A stretch of DNA of 64,000 nucleotides from Lentzea albida (GCF_900111005.1 NZ_FOFV01000020.1:111843-175842), one strand, 5' to 3'; shown: positions 25,733 to 34,604, counted from the first letter of the stretch. Program-made: numbers and translations. The notes: generated from the letters alone by a model not told the origin.

Positions 25733-28270
25733 TCAGGACCACAGGGCGGCGACGAGCTCGGCCCGTCCCGCGATGCCGAGCTTGCGGTAGGCGCTCGACA
25801 GGTGCAGCTCCACGGTGCGCCGGGTGAGGTGCAGGGCTTCGGCGATCTGCCGGTTCGTGAGGCCCTGCACCGCCATCCGCGCGACCCGGTTCTCCTGCTT
25901 GGTGAGGCCCTGCACCTGGTCGTCCCCGTCGCGGACCTCGTCGCCCGCGAGCTTGGCCAGCGGGTGCGCGCTCAGGTGCCGGGCCAGCTCGAACGACCGC
26001 TGCAGGTGCTCGGTCGCGTCGGCACGGCCCTTGCGGCGCAGGTGGTGCCCGAGCCAGTACGACGACTGGGCGTGCAGCAGCCGGTGCGGTGTCGAGGCGA
26101 GGAGGTGTTCCGCCTCGGCGAGGACGTCGACGTCGTCGGTGCTGATGCCGACGCTCATCAACGCCGTCCCGACCACCCTCGGCGATCCCCACCGCTTGGC
26201 CAGGTCGAGTTCCTCGTGCGCGAGCCGTGCCGCGTCGTCGCGGTTTCCCAGCGCCAGGTAGGCGCGCACGGCGTGATGACGCCACGGGACCAGCGCCGGA
26301 TTGGGCATCTCGCGCGCGGCGAGGCGCCTGCCCGCCTCCAGCAGGTCCTCGAGCCCGCCCTCCGCGTGGCACGACGCGAGCTTGAGCCGGCCGCGGGCGT
26401 AGACGACGTTGATGTGCTGCAGCAGGTTCCCGTCCTCGGCGACGAGCGGGGCGGCCTCGTCGAACTGCCCCATCTCGATGCACACCTCGGCCAGCTTCGC
26501 GGTCGCGAGCACGACGGCGGGGCAGTCCGCGCTGCCGGTCGACACCGGTGGCGTCAGGAACGTGTACGCGCGCGCCAGGTCGCCGCTGTTGTGGAACGCG
26601 GAGGCGCGGGCGATCATGCTGAGCGTCCCGCGGCGCAGGTGCGGGTCGTGCGAGACCGGCGCGGTGCTGTGCGAGAGCCAGAACTTGGTGATGTGCTCGG
26701 GGTTGTCGACGAGGACCGGCAGCAGGAACGTGAACGCGTAGGGCTCGCCGAACACGTCGACCCAGTCGCCCTCGAGGGCTTCGAGCGCGTGCCCGACGGC
26801 TTCGGCGTAGGAGTCACCGCTGCGCGCGTGGCCGATGGCGAGCAACGCCGACCGGGCGCGCTGGAGGTCGGGGGCCTGCGGGGTCTCGCCGACGAGGTCG
26901 TCGAAGTACTTGCCGGCGCAGTTGGCCATGCGCGCGTCGCGGTTGGCGGCCAGCAGGTAGGTGGTGCAGACGAGGTTCCAGACCATGTCGCGGTCCTCCG
27001 GCAGCAGCCGGGCGACGACCATGATCGCGAGCGAGACGGCGAAGTGCGCGTCCGTGCCCGTGCACATGCGCCGGATCAACGCCAGCGCGACGTCCGCGGA
27101 CAGGTGCGGGTCCTCGCACCGCATCAACGCGTCGCGCACCCGGTCGCGCCCGGACGCGTTGTCCTGCAGGTGTTCCGTGTGTCCGAGCTGGACCTCGATC
27201 GCGAGCCTGTCCTGTTCGGACAGGTGTTCCTCCAGCGCTCGTTCCAGGTGCTCCACGCCGCCGGCCTCGCGCAACAGGCCGACGGCCCAAGGCAAGCGCA
27301 CGGATCTGGCCTTCAGCACGTGCTCGGCGACGCGCTCGTGCGGCGCGTCCGACTCGAACAGCAGCCAGGCGGCGCGGGCGTGCGCGGCGGACCGGACCGC
27401 GATCGGCATGTCGGCGAGAATGCTGTTGCGCACGAACGGATACCGGAACGTCAGCGGGTCGGTGTCGGCGAGCACGCCGAGCCGGACGAGCGTGTCCACG
27501 GCGGGCAGCGCGTCGAAACCGGTGAGCGCGGACAGCAGTTCGATGCCGGCGTCGGAGTCCAGGACGGCCGCGGAGCGCGCCACCTCGGCGGCTCCCGCGT
27601 ACTCGCGCAGCCGCATGCCGATCAGCTCGCCGACGGACGCCGATCCCTCGCCTTCCTCGCGCAGCAGGGCTTGCAGCAGGTAGGGGTTGCCTCCCGTGAG
27701 CTCGTGACAGCGCTTCGGGTCGCGGCCGGGGAGGTGCTCGGTGAGGACGCCGACGGCGGCGACGTCGAGGCCGTCGAGGTCGAGGCGGTTCGGGTGGGAG
27801 CCGGCGATCTCGGGCAGCGTGACCTCGTCCGTGGCCAGATATCCCTGGGACGCGCCGAGTGCGATGACGACCGGCATGTGCCGCAACCGGGGACGCAGGT
27901 AGGCGAGGGCGCGCTTGGAGAAGGTGTCGGCGACGTGCACGTCGTCGACGACCATCAGGATCGGCGCCTTGCGGGCGGAGTTCGCGGCGCGCGCGTACAG
28001 CTCCTCGAGGTCGTGCTCGTTCGCGAGGCACGGCGCGAGCTGGCGCACGACGGCGCCGGGGAGGTGGCTCTCCAGACGCGCGCTCTTGGCCAGGCGGACG
28101 GCGAAGCCGCGGTCGCGGGCCTCGGCGGCGAGCGCGTCGAGCACCGCCGTCTTGCCGATGCCGAACCCGCCGGTGACGACGACGCACGAGCCGGTTCCCG
28201 CGACCGCGTCGTCGAGCAGGCGTCCGAGAGTCGCGAGTTCCGCGTCCCTGCCGAGTAGTGGAGATGTCAT
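25733..28270 (-). CDS. LAL-type LuxR-family ATPase regulator
   Basis: 845-residue large ATP-binding LuxR regulator. The N-terminal NTPase has Walker A GGFGIGKTAV (about 35-44) and Walker B ILMVVDDVH; a long helical tetratricopeptide-like middle (about 330-760) follows; the C-terminal LuxR helix-turn-helix (LTKQENRVARMAVQGLTNRQ) occupies the last 60 residues. LAL proteins usually activate pathway genes in response to a bound ligand. No biosynthetic cluster adjoins; nearest candidate targets are eda/edd or its own gene. ATG 28270. Confidence 0.92.
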   Translation of the reverse strand: MTSPLLGRDAELATLGRLLDDAVAGTGSCVVVTGGFGIGKTAVLDALAAEARDRGFAVRLAKSARLESHLPGAVVRQLAPCLANEHDLEELYARAANSARKAPILMVVDDVHVADTFSKRALAYLRPRLRHMPVVIALGASQGYLATDEVTLPEIAGSHPNRLDLDGLDVAAVGVLTEHLPGRDPKRCHELTGGNPYLLQALLREEGEGSASVGELIGMRLREYAGAAEVARSAAVLDSDAGIELLSALTGFDALPAVDTLVRLGVLADTDPLTFRYPFVRNSILADMPIAVRSAAHARAAWLLFESDAPHERVAEHVLKARSVRLPWAVGLLREAGGVEHLERALEEHLSEQDRLAIEVQLGHTEHLQDNASGRDRVRDALMRCEDPHLSADVALALIRRMCTGTDAHFAVSLAIMVVARLLPEDRDMVWNLVCTTYLLAANRDARMANCAGKYFDDLVGETPQAPDLQRARSALLAIGHARSGDSYAEAVGHALEALEGDWVDVFGEPYAFTFLLPVLVDNPEHITKFWLSHSTAPVSHDPHLRRGTLSMIARASAFHNSGDLARAYTFLTPPVSTGSADCPAVVLATAKLAEVCIEMGQFDEAAPLVAEDGNLLQHINVVYARGRLKLASCHAEGGLEDLLEAGRRLAAREMPNPALVPWRHHAVRAYLALGNRDDAARLAHEELDLAKRWGSPRVVGTALMSVGISTDDVDVLAEAEHLLASTPHRLLHAQSSYWLGHHLRRKGRADATEHLQRSFELARHLSAHPLAKLAGDEVRDGDDQVQGLTKQENRVARMAVQGLTNRQIAEALHLTRRTVELHLSSAYRKLGIAGRAELVAALWS

Positions 28271-28374
28271 CGCTGTCCACTCCCTGCCTTCGGTACCGAG
28301 AGGACCTCAGGTCGAAGGTGTCGGTGTTCCTTCGGTGGCGACCGTAGAGACCTGCGCTTCGTCGTCGGGCAAAC

Positions 28375-28388
28375 TTACCCACAGGTAA
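28375..28388. promoter_or_regulatory. Small dyad upstream of LAL gene
   Basis: TTACC (28375-28379), CACA, GGTAA (28384-28388), about 105 bp upstream of the LAL start. Possibly a regulator site. Otherwise the 236-bp gap 28271-28506 shows no gene or stable hairpin. Confidence 0.3.
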
Positions 28389-28506
28389 CGGTCGGCGGAA
28401 CTGCGAGCTGTTCGCAGCCGGAGGGTGAGAGCGAGCGATGATCTTCGCCGGGCTGGTGCGCGCATGGGTGCGCCTCGCCTGCCTGCTCACCGGCTCCCGC
28501 CAGGAC

Positions 28507-28935
28507 TCATCCGCGTTCGAGCAGCGGGAACAGCTCGGCGTGAGCGGGCTCGGCGCGGATGAGGGTGCTGACGTCGACGGGGTCGGCGTGCGAAGCGAGC
28601 GACTCCACGACCGACAGCACCGCGGCGATGGCCACCACGACGCCCGCCGCCACCACCAGGACGCTGCGCGCGATCGAGCACGGCCGGCGCCCGCCGGGCG
28701 GATCGTCCCGCAGCACCGGCCGCAGCACCGGCGCGAACTCACCGAAGTCGGCCGCGTCCCGGCGGCAGTTCTCGCACCCGGCTAGGTGCCGGGAGAAGGC
28801 GACTTGCTCCGCCGGGTCGAGCACACCCAGCGCGAACGCCGCCACGTCACCGCACGGAGCCTCCTGGCCCGCGCGGTCTTCCCGCTCCTGCTCCGCTCCC
28901 GCGTGCCCGTGATGTGGTTGACGGATCACCATCAC
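28507..28935 (-). CDS. Zinc-finger anti-sigma factor (RslA-like)
   Basis: 142 residues. The cytoplasmic zinc-binding anti-sigma motif HLAGCENC (about 49-56) has an upstream cysteine/histidine context (APCGDVAAFALGVLDP); one membrane helix (about 90-110) and a short extracytoplasmic tail follow. GTG 28935 or ATG 28932; the first overlaps the sigma stop (TAGTG), so the pair is coupled. It should hold the ECF sigma inactive until a redox or envelope signal acts. Confidence 0.88.
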   Translation of the reverse strand: MMVIRQPHHGHAGAEQEREDRAGQEAPCGDVAAFALGVLDPAEQVAFSRHLAGCENCRRDAADFGEFAPVLRPVLRDDPPGGRRPCSIARSVLVVAAGVVVAIAAVLSVVESLASHADPVDVSTLIRAEPAHAELFPLLERG

Positions 28936-29462
28936 TAGCTCCTGTCCTGCAGCGCCCGGCGGATCGTGTGCATCGCTTTGTAGAGCCGGGACTTGACGGT
29001 TCCTTCCGGGACTCCGAGAACGATCGCCGCCTCCTTCACCGTTCGTCCCATGACATACGTTTCGTAGACCGCTGAACGGTGTTCATCACTCAATTGGCGT
29101 ACTACGTCGATGATAACCATCACCGAAAGTGTTTGTTCCGTGTCGTCCGGGGATTCGGCGATGTCCGGGCGCAACAATTCCACTTCCTGCGGACGCGCCT
29201 GGCGGCTGCGCCATCCGTCGATCACAATGCGACGAGCCACAGTACAAAGCCAGCCGCGCAACATCCCCGGTTCCCGAACGAGGTGCGCGGAGTTCTGCCA
29301 AGCCCTGATCAACGTCTCCTGGACGACGTCTTCCGTCCACTGGCGGTCGTAGTTGGTCAGGCACAGGACCTGCGAGAACAGCATCCGCTGAAACTGCCCG
29401 TAGAGCAGCGTGAGCAATTCTTCGTCCTGGTGGGCTTGTGCGACCTTGCCCTGATCACCCAT
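28935..29462 (-). CDS. ECF sigma factor, SigL-like
   Basis: 175 residues. Region 2 (QWTEDVVQETLIRAWQNSAH) and region 4 (VYETYVMGRTVKEAAIVLGV and PEGTVKSRLY) are complete. It is most like the SigL/SigK group of actinobacterial ECF sigma factors. I chose ATG 29462; the open frame to 29633 would place coding sequence over the putative promoter. GGGGAGG lies 11 bases upstream. It is followed by its anti-sigma gene. Confidence 0.9.
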   Translation of the reverse strand: MGDQGKVAQAHQDEELLTLLYGQFQRMLFSQVLCLTNYDRQWTEDVVQETLIRAWQNSAHLVREPGMLRGWLCTVARRIVIDGWRSRQARPQEVELLRPDIAESPDDTEQTLSVMVIIDVVRQLSDEHRSAVYETYVMGRTVKEAAIVLGVPEGTVKSRLYKAMHTIRRALQDRS

Positions 29463-29580
29463 GAAGCTGACGACCTCCCCAGATATCGGCGACGGGTTCG
29501 CTTCGGGCGGCAGTCCTAGCGACTCGGTGGCCGAGCGTGGAATCCATTGGATGGTACAGCGCGAACGCGAAAACCTCTCG

Positions 29581-29607
29581 GGTACGTAAATCGAGCGCCA
29601 ATGGTTC
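29581..29607 (-). promoter_or_regulatory. Candidate ECF promoter for the sigma/anti-sigma operon
   Basis: On the minus strand GAACC (29607-29603), a 16-base spacer and CGTACC (29586-29581) match the SigL-type pattern (TGAACC, about 16, CGT). It would give a 5' leader of about 110 bases and autoregulation. Confidence 0.5.
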
Positions 29608-29618
29608 GCGAAATGTGC

Positions 29619-29634
29619 TGTGATCCACATCACA
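29619..29634. promoter_or_regulatory. CRP/GlxR-type binding site
   Basis: TGTGATCCACATCACA is a perfect TGTGA-N6-TCACA site for a CRP-family regulator, in the 259-bp gap between the divergent sigma and DUF4142 genes. Its centre is about 61 bp upstream of the start predicted from the plus-strand ECF promoter at 29655-29681, a usual activator distance. Confidence 0.7.
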
Positions 29635-29654
29635 CGGCATCGTCATGCGTTCGG

Positions 29655-29681
29655 TGAACTCCGATCTCACCTGCGCGTATC
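29655..29681 (+). promoter_or_regulatory. Candidate ECF promoter for DUF4142 gene
   Basis: TGAACT (29655-29660), 15-base spacer, CGTATC (29676-29681), similar to the minus-strand site upstream of the sigma gene. Transcription would start near 29688, 34 bp before the DUF4142 start codon. Confidence 0.4.
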
Positions 29682-29721
29682 ACCTTCGAAGGCAGCTCGA
29701 TCGTGGGGAGGAACGGGCACT

Positions 29722-30954
29722 ATGCGTCACCGTTTGGGCACTCTGGGACAGCGCACTGCGCTGTTCACCGTGTTGTCCGTCGTATTTCTGGGGGCTTTCA
29801 CCGGAGCCGTCCCGGCTCATGCCCAATCGACGGAAGTGACCTCGTCGGACCGTTCGTTCCTGGTATCCCTGCGCCAACTGAACTCCTGGCTCGTCCCGGT
29901 GAGCAAAGAAGTGCCTTCGCGCACCACGGACGCCGCCATCGCCAATGCCGGGCGGGACATCTTCGAGGGCCATTCGCGGCTCGACGTCGATCTCCGGAAA
30001 ACAGCGCAGGAACTCGGCGTGATCATGCAGAACGACGTCAGCGGTGAACACCAGTCACTCATCGACGAGATGGCGGAACGCACCGGTGACAACCACGACC
30101 GCGCTTACGCGACGATCGTCCGGCAAGCGCAGGGCGGTCTGTTGGTGATGTCGGTCCAAACGCGGGCGACAACGCAGAACACCGAGATCCGGACGCTTTC
30201 CCATCAAACCGTCCAAACGCTGATCCGCACGATGACGGTCCTGGAGAACACCGGTAAGGTCGACCCGTCGGCACTGGAACTGGTGACCGCCAAGGCGCAG
30301 GTGAACGCGGTCCGCGTCCTCGGCCAGAACGTCGAACCGTCGGACCGGGAATTGCTCGTCCTGCTCACCCGGCATTCCCTGTGGCAGAAACCGGCGAGCC
30401 GCGAGAGCTCGGATCGCGCCCGTGACGCGAAGGTCCGCAAGGTCGCGGGTCAGCTCGCCGCCGAGCACACCCAGCTGACCCAGGCGGTCACGGAGGCCGC
30501 CCGCCAGATCGGCGTGGACCTCCCGTCCGAGCCCACGACGGAGCAGAAGTCGTGGGCTAACGCCATCTCGTCCAGCTCGGGCGCGGAGCTCGACACCATG
30601 TTCGCCAACCTGTCCCGCGCCGCCGACGGCTCGCTCATCACCCAGGTCGCCCACTCGCGCGCGACGACGAAGAGCCTTCCCGCGCGCATCGCGTCACAGA
30701 CCGCCCTGACCCTGCTGCTCAAGCACATGCTGCTGCTCGAGGGCACCGGTCTGGTCAAGGCGAACTCGTTGCAGATGACCGACGTCCCGGCCATCGCGCA
30801 GTCGAAGTCCAGCAGCGGCCCGCCGCCGCAGGAGGGCGGTGGCTCGTCGACGAGTGTCGCCCTCCTGACCGGGATCGTCGTCCTCGTCGTCGCCGGCGCG
30901 GGCACCCTGTGGCTCGTCCGCGCCGTCGGCCACCACGGCGAACACCGCCGCTGA
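29722..30954 (+). CDS. Exported membrane-anchored DUF4142 protein
   Basis: 410 residues. Signal peptide (about 1-38, ending AHA/QST), then two alignable helical halves: RSFLVSLRQLNSWLVPVSKE with RELLVLLTRHSLWQKPASRE, each followed by a helix ending in QELGV or RQIGV. This is a duplicated DUF4142 (ferritin-like) domain. A Ser/Gly/Pro linker and one C-terminal membrane helix (about 378-400) with a His/Arg tail anchor it. ATG 29722 follows GGGGAGGAAC. Divergence from the sigma operon and the ECF-like site make it a likely sigma target. No metal-ligand set is clear. Confidence 0.85.
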   Translation: MRHRLGTLGQRTALFTVLSVVFLGAFTGAVPAHAQSTEVTSSDRSFLVSLRQLNSWLVPVSKEVPSRTTDAAIANAGRDIFEGHSRLDVDLRKTAQELGVIMQNDVSGEHQSLIDEMAERTGDNHDRAYATIVRQAQGGLLVMSVQTRATTQNTEIRTLSHQTVQTLIRTMTVLENTGKVDPSALELVTAKAQVNAVRVLGQNVEPSDRELLVLLTRHSLWQKPASRESSDRARDAKVRKVAGQLAAEHTQLTQAVTEAARQIGVDLPSEPTTEQKSWANAISSSSGAELDTMFANLSRAADGSLITQVAHSRATTKSLPARIASQTALTLLLKHMLLLEGTGLVKANSLQMTDVPAIAQSKSSSGPPPQEGGGSSTSVALLTGIVVLVVAGAGTLWLVRAVGHHGEHRR

Positions 30955-30957
30955 CCG

Positions 30958-32091
30958 CTACCCACCGCTCGAGCGCGGTGCCGTGTCCACGCGTTCGACG
31001 GTGTGCGCCTCGGTGGGGTCGACCGCCTCCCACCTGTCGACGAGCCGGTCGATCACGGCGGCCGGCACCGGCGCCGGACGTGCGCGGTTGCGGGCGTGGA
31101 CCACGTCCTTCGGTGCTTCCAGCCCGACCAGGGTGACGCGGGCGTGGTAGTCCGCGGCGAGCCCGATGCAGCGCTCGCGGAGTTGCTGGGAGATGTTGGT
31201 GGCGTTCCAGACGAACGGCTCCCCCGCCCGCAACAGCACGCGGGCCTCCTCGAACGCGGCGGCGGCCACCGCGCGCTGGTCGCCGTCGGGTGCGATGCCG
31301 AGCCGGGCACGCACCGCGTCGAGGCTCACCACCGGCAGACCGGGCCTGTTGTGCGCGATCCAGTGGTCCTTGCCGACGCCCGGCAGGCCCGACAGCACGG
31401 TCACCTCGACGCGCGTGTCGTCGTAGGCGGCGTAGTCCGGGTCGCGGCCGGGCGTGCGGAAGTACTGGAAGCGGGCGTGGTCGGACGGGAAGACGCGCGG
31501 GCGGTCCAGGCACGAACGCTCGCGGCAGTACTCCTCGAACAGCGCGATGTTCTCCAGCACCGACTCCGCGTCACCGCAGATCCGGCCGAGGATGTCAGCG
31601 CGGGCGAGCGTCGCCAGGTCGTCGTTGCGCGCGAGCAGGCTCACCCGGAACGCGATGCGGTCGAGGTCGGGCCGTTCCAGCGCCCAGAACGGCACCTGGT
31701 GGTGCCGCACCAGGGCGGCGACGTGCTCGCGCCAGGCGATCGGGCGTCCCATCTCCCACAACAGCCTGCGCGCCAGCAGGTCACCGGCGCGCGAGTGGCC
31801 GTGCGCGGTGACACGGCCGTCGGCGATCTGGGTGCGGAACGGCTTCGCGGCGTCGTGCAGCAGCACCGTCGCGAACAACCGAACGCGGTCCGCCTCGGAA
31901 CGAGCTCGCCATTCGGGCAACGACACCAAGGCCTCGCACGCCATCCGGGTGTGCGTGGCGACGTCACCTTCGGCGTGGTGCACCGGGTCCTGCGGCACGC
32001 CCTTCATGGCTCGGACCCACGGGAACGCCGCACGCACGGCGTCCCAGTCCAGCGTCCACTCAGGACCGGAAGGGCAGAGTTCCTCAAACAC
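30958..32091 (-). CDS. HD-Pnk-like RNA end-healing enzyme
   Basis: 377-residue two-domain protein. The N-terminal HD phosphohydrolase-like part has histidines in VHHAEGDVATHTRM (37-50), LLHDAAKP (H79, D80) and VRHHQVP. A C-terminal P-loop kinase part begins GLPGVGKDHW (235-244). This is the layout of Runella HD-Pnk, which removes 2',3'-phosphates and adds 5'-phosphate to RNA ends. GTG 32091 overlaps the RNA-ligase stop by 8 bp with AGGTGG upstream, so healing and sealing enzymes are translationally coupled. Activity is inferred from architecture and context. Confidence 0.82.
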   Translation of the reverse strand: MFEELCPSGPEWTLDWDAVRAAFPWVRAMKGVPQDPVHHAEGDVATHTRMACEALVSLPEWRARSEADRVRLFATVLLHDAAKPFRTQIADGRVTAHGHSRAGDLLARRLLWEMGRPIAWREHVAALVRHHQVPFWALERPDLDRIAFRVSLLARNDDLATLARADILGRICGDAESVLENIALFEEYCRERSCLDRPRVFPSDHARFQYFRTPGRDPDYAAYDDTRVEVTVLSGLPGVGKDHWIAHNRPGLPVVSLDAVRARLGIAPDGDQRAVAAAAFEEARVLLRAGEPFVWNATNISQQLRERCIGLAADYHARVTLVGLEAPKDVVHARNRARPAPVPAAVIDRLVDRWEAVDPTEAHTVERVDTAPRSSGG

Positions 32092-32851
32092 TGGCCACCA
32101 CCTGGTTCGGCAGGATCGGGCGGTCCTGCCAGTGGCTGCCCGAGTCGAGCACGGCGGTGAGGAACGTCGGCCGCACCCACTTGTAGCGCCCGACCGTGCG
32201 TCCGTCCTCCTCCACCTTGACGTAGAGGCCTTCCATGTCGTCGTCCGAGTCCGTCTCCGCGACGACGACCTCCGGGTCCTGACCGGCCGCGCGCGCCGCG
32301 CCGACCAGCGCGTCACGCCAGCCGGAGGTGCGGCACGTGGACGGGCCGACCAACGCGGTCAGGTCCTTCAGGCGCCGCAACGGCCCCTCGTGCAGCACCG
32401 GCACGGACACCACCGGCGTGCCCGCGAGCAGCCGCCGCCGTTCCGGAGTGGACAGGAACTCACCCGAAGAGCGGTCGAGCACGTCGAACTCGCAGAAGTG
32501 GTGCGGCAGCGCGTCGTAGAAGACGGTGTGCTTGGCGTACAACCATTCCCCGTACAGCACGTACCGCGTGCCGAGCCTCTCCCACAGCACGCCCTGGTGC
32601 GTCGCGGCCCACGCCTTCAACGGCGCGAACTGGCGTTCTCGCGGTCCACCTGTCAGGAAATGGCCGCGTGACTGGAGTTTCAGCACGCCGCCGGAGTCGA
32701 AGCTGATGCCCGCGTTGGCACCGTCGAGCTTCTCCTCGACGACGAGGTGCCGCCCCGCGATCGCGCGGAACGGCACCTGGTCGAGGTCCTCGTCGCCCGG
32801 TTGCAGGCGCGAGCCCTCGAGGTGGGGCGTTCGCGGGTACTTGCGCAACAT
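32084..32851 (-). CDS. ATP-dependent RNA ligase family protein
   Basis: 255 residues, essentially a lone nucleotidyltransferase domain. Motif I EEKLDGANAG with adenylated Lys41; motif Ia-like SRGHFLTGG; motif III YVLYGEWLYAKH; CEFDVLDR; motif IV EGLYVKVEE; motif V RYKWVRP. This matches the RNA_ligase (Rnl) family and joins 5'-phosphate to 3'-OH RNA ends. ATG 32851 has TACAAAT about ten bases upstream and no ribosome site, suggesting a leaderless message. First gene of the pair with HD-Pnk. Confidence 0.88.
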   Translation of the reverse strand: MLRKYPRTPHLEGSRLQPGDEDLDQVPFRAIAGRHLVVEEKLDGANAGISFDSGGVLKLQSRGHFLTGGPRERQFAPLKAWAATHQGVLWERLGTRYVLYGEWLYAKHTVFYDALPHHFCEFDVLDRSSGEFLSTPERRRLLAGTPVVSVPVLHEGPLRRLKDLTALVGPSTCRTSGWRDALVGAARAAGQDPEVVVAETDSDDDMEGLYVKVEEDGRTVGRYKWVRPTFLTAVLDSGSHWQDRPILPNQVVASV

Positions 32852-32893
32852 GCCCCGATTTGTAACCCGCCGGCGTGCTCGCGGGCCACCGGT

Positions 32894-33655
32894 TTACGCC
32901 TGGCCGACGAACGCCGCCTTGTCGGAGTTGAAGGTCGGCTCGAACACGAGCTGCATCTCACCGGGCTGCGCGCCCACCGAGTACGCGACGTGGAACGTGT
33001 ACGCCTTGCCGGGCAGCACGGTCGCCGAGTCGACCGTGCTGTCGCAGGCACCGCCGCTGTCGAACACCCTCTCGGCCTTCTGCCCGTTGAACTGCGCGTC
33101 GGTGCCCATCGACATCAGGGCGGTCTCGAACGCGGCGGTGGTGCCGTTGGTGATGGTGACCTCGAACTTCACCGCGCGGGTGATGGTGGACGGCGACGCG
33201 AACTTGCCGGGCGTGCACGCGACCGGCGCGGCGACGTCGATCGAGAGGCCGTTCGCCCACGAGTACCTCTTGCCCCAGGTCGGGTTCTCGGCCAGCGCGT
33301 TCTGCTTCGCGGTCTCGCCGGGCGCGCTGACCTGCCCCTGGTTCACGTCCCCGTTCAGGATCTTGTCGAGCTCCTTCACGGCGGCCTGCTGCGCGACCAC
33401 CGTCAGCACGATCGCGAGGACGCACAGGGCGACGCCGACGAGCGCGAGGACCTTGCGGGTGCCGAACAACGCGATGACGCCGAGCACGATCCCGACGAAC
33501 GCGGCGACCGCGGTGAGGTTGTTGAGGAAGATGACCCACGAGCCGACGACACCGACGATGCCGAGGATCACCGCGGTCCAGGCGAGCGCGCCGAACCTCG
33601 CGGGCTTCGGCGGTGCGACCGGGGGCTGGGCGTAGACGGGCGGCGGGTAGGTCAT
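32894..33655 (-). CDS. Membrane protein with C-terminal extracytoplasmic domain
   Basis: 253 residues. A proline-rich cytoplasmic start (TYPPPVYAQPPVAPPKPA), three membrane helices (about 22-90, DUF4190-like) and an exported beta-rich domain (about 125-253) like DUF4352/telokin-like modules, with two cysteines. ATG 33655 has AGGAG six bases upstream; an in-frame start at 33709 lacks support. Function unknown; orthologues in actinomycetes are often multi-copy. Confidence 0.75.
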   Translation of the reverse strand: MTYPPPVYAQPPVAPPKPARFGALAWTAVILGIVGVVGSWVIFLNNLTAVAAFVGIVLGVIALFGTRKVLALVGVALCVLAIVLTVVAQQAAVKELDKILNGDVNQGQVSAPGETAKQNALAENPTWGKRYSWANGLSIDVAAPVACTPGKFASPSTITRAVKFEVTITNGTTAAFETALMSMGTDAQFNGQKAERVFDSGGACDSTVDSATVLPGKAYTFHVAYSVGAQPGEMQLVFEPTFNSDKAAFVGQA

Positions 33656-33788
33656 CACGGCTCCTGTCGGCGGCGACATGTGACCACCACGTCGATTGGT
33701 CCGCTTCACCCGTTAGCACCACCGAACGCGCTCACCCGATCGAACTACAAGGGGCCAGGCGGCCGACTCCCGAAGGTAGCTGACTGAC

Positions 33789-33794
33789 TACGAT
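33789..33794 (+). promoter_or_regulatory. Candidate -10 element of a leaderless protease gene
   Basis: TACGAT ends six bases before ATG 33801 and there is no ribosome site. This is the usual spacing for leaderless transcripts in actinobacteria. The remaining 145-bp gap from 33656 shows no hairpin. Confidence 0.4.
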
Positions 33795-33800
33795 GAGTGC

Positions 33801-34598
33801 ATGGTTCGACTCGTCGGAACTCTGCTGGCCGCGATCACCGCACTCGGCGTCGTACCAGCGCCCGCCCAGGCCGCGGTGGACTTCAGCGGCACCGTGAAGC
33901 TCAGCAACTGCTCCGGCTCGCTCGTCCGCCCGCCCTCCTCGGCCCCCGACGACAAGGCGCTCGTGCTCACGAACGGGCACTGCGTCGACCTGATGAAACC
34001 GGGCCAGGTGCTCGTCGACCAGCCGTCGGACCGCACCTTCACGTTGCTCGGCGGCTCCGGCTCGCAGATCGCGAAGCTGCAGGGCACCAGGCTCGTCTAC
34101 GCGACGATGACCGGCACCGACGCCGCGCTCTACCGGCTCGACAAGACCTACCGGCAGATCGAGCAGCAGCACGGCAGCCGCGCGCTGGAACTGTCGGCCG
34201 CGCGCCCCGTCGCCAAGTCGGAGATCCGGATCGTCTCCGGCTACTGGACGAGGATCTACTCCTGCCAGGTCGACGACTTCGTCCACCAGGTCAGGGAGGC
34301 GAGCTGGACCTGGAACGACTCGCTGCGCTACACGCCCTCGTGCAACACCATCGGCGGCACTTCGGGTTCGCCGATCATCGACGCCGCGAGCGGCAAGGTC
34401 GTCGGCGTCAACAACACCGGCAACGAGAGCGGCGGCCGCTGCACGATGAACAACCCGTGTGAGGTCGACGCCGTCGGCCAGATCACGGTCCGCAAGGGCA
34501 CCAACTACGGCCAGCAGACGTACGGCTTCGCCGCCTGCTTCGCCCCCGGCACCCGGCTGGACCTGTCGCTTCCCGGCTGCGAGGTCGCGAAGCCCTGA
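33801..34598 (+). CDS. Secreted trypsin-like serine protease
   Basis: 265 residues with a signal peptide (1-24, ending AQA). Catalytic triad: His in LTNGHC, Asp in MTGTDAALYRL, Ser in GGTSGSPI (S1 family, glutamyl-endopeptidase-like spacing). Cysteines can pair around the active site. No pro-region is evident. The gene is flanked by its own promoter and a terminator. Substrate unknown. Confidence 0.88.
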   Translation: MVRLVGTLLAAITALGVVPAPAQAAVDFSGTVKLSNCSGSLVRPPSSAPDDKALVLTNGHCVDLMKPGQVLVDQPSDRTFTLLGGSGSQIAKLQGTRLVYATMTGTDAALYRLDKTYRQIEQQHGSRALELSAARPVAKSEIRIVSGYWTRIYSCQVDDFVHQVREASWTWNDSLRYTPSCNTIGGTSGSPIIDAASGKVVGVNNTGNESGGRCTMNNPCEVDAVGQITVRKGTNYGQQTYGFAACFAPGTRLDLSLPGCEVAKP

Positions 34599-34604
34599 AC
34601 GCGA

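Noticed and set aside
23122..25827. 901-residue plus-strand frame through edd, array and eda
   Set aside because: Out of frame with both recognised enzymes; composition is Arg/Pro/Gly-rich noise.
28438..28785. Plus-strand 115-residue ORF overlapping the anti-sigma gene
   Set aside because: Mostly antisense to the anti-sigma gene, with low-complexity His/Arg/Asp content and no ribosome site.
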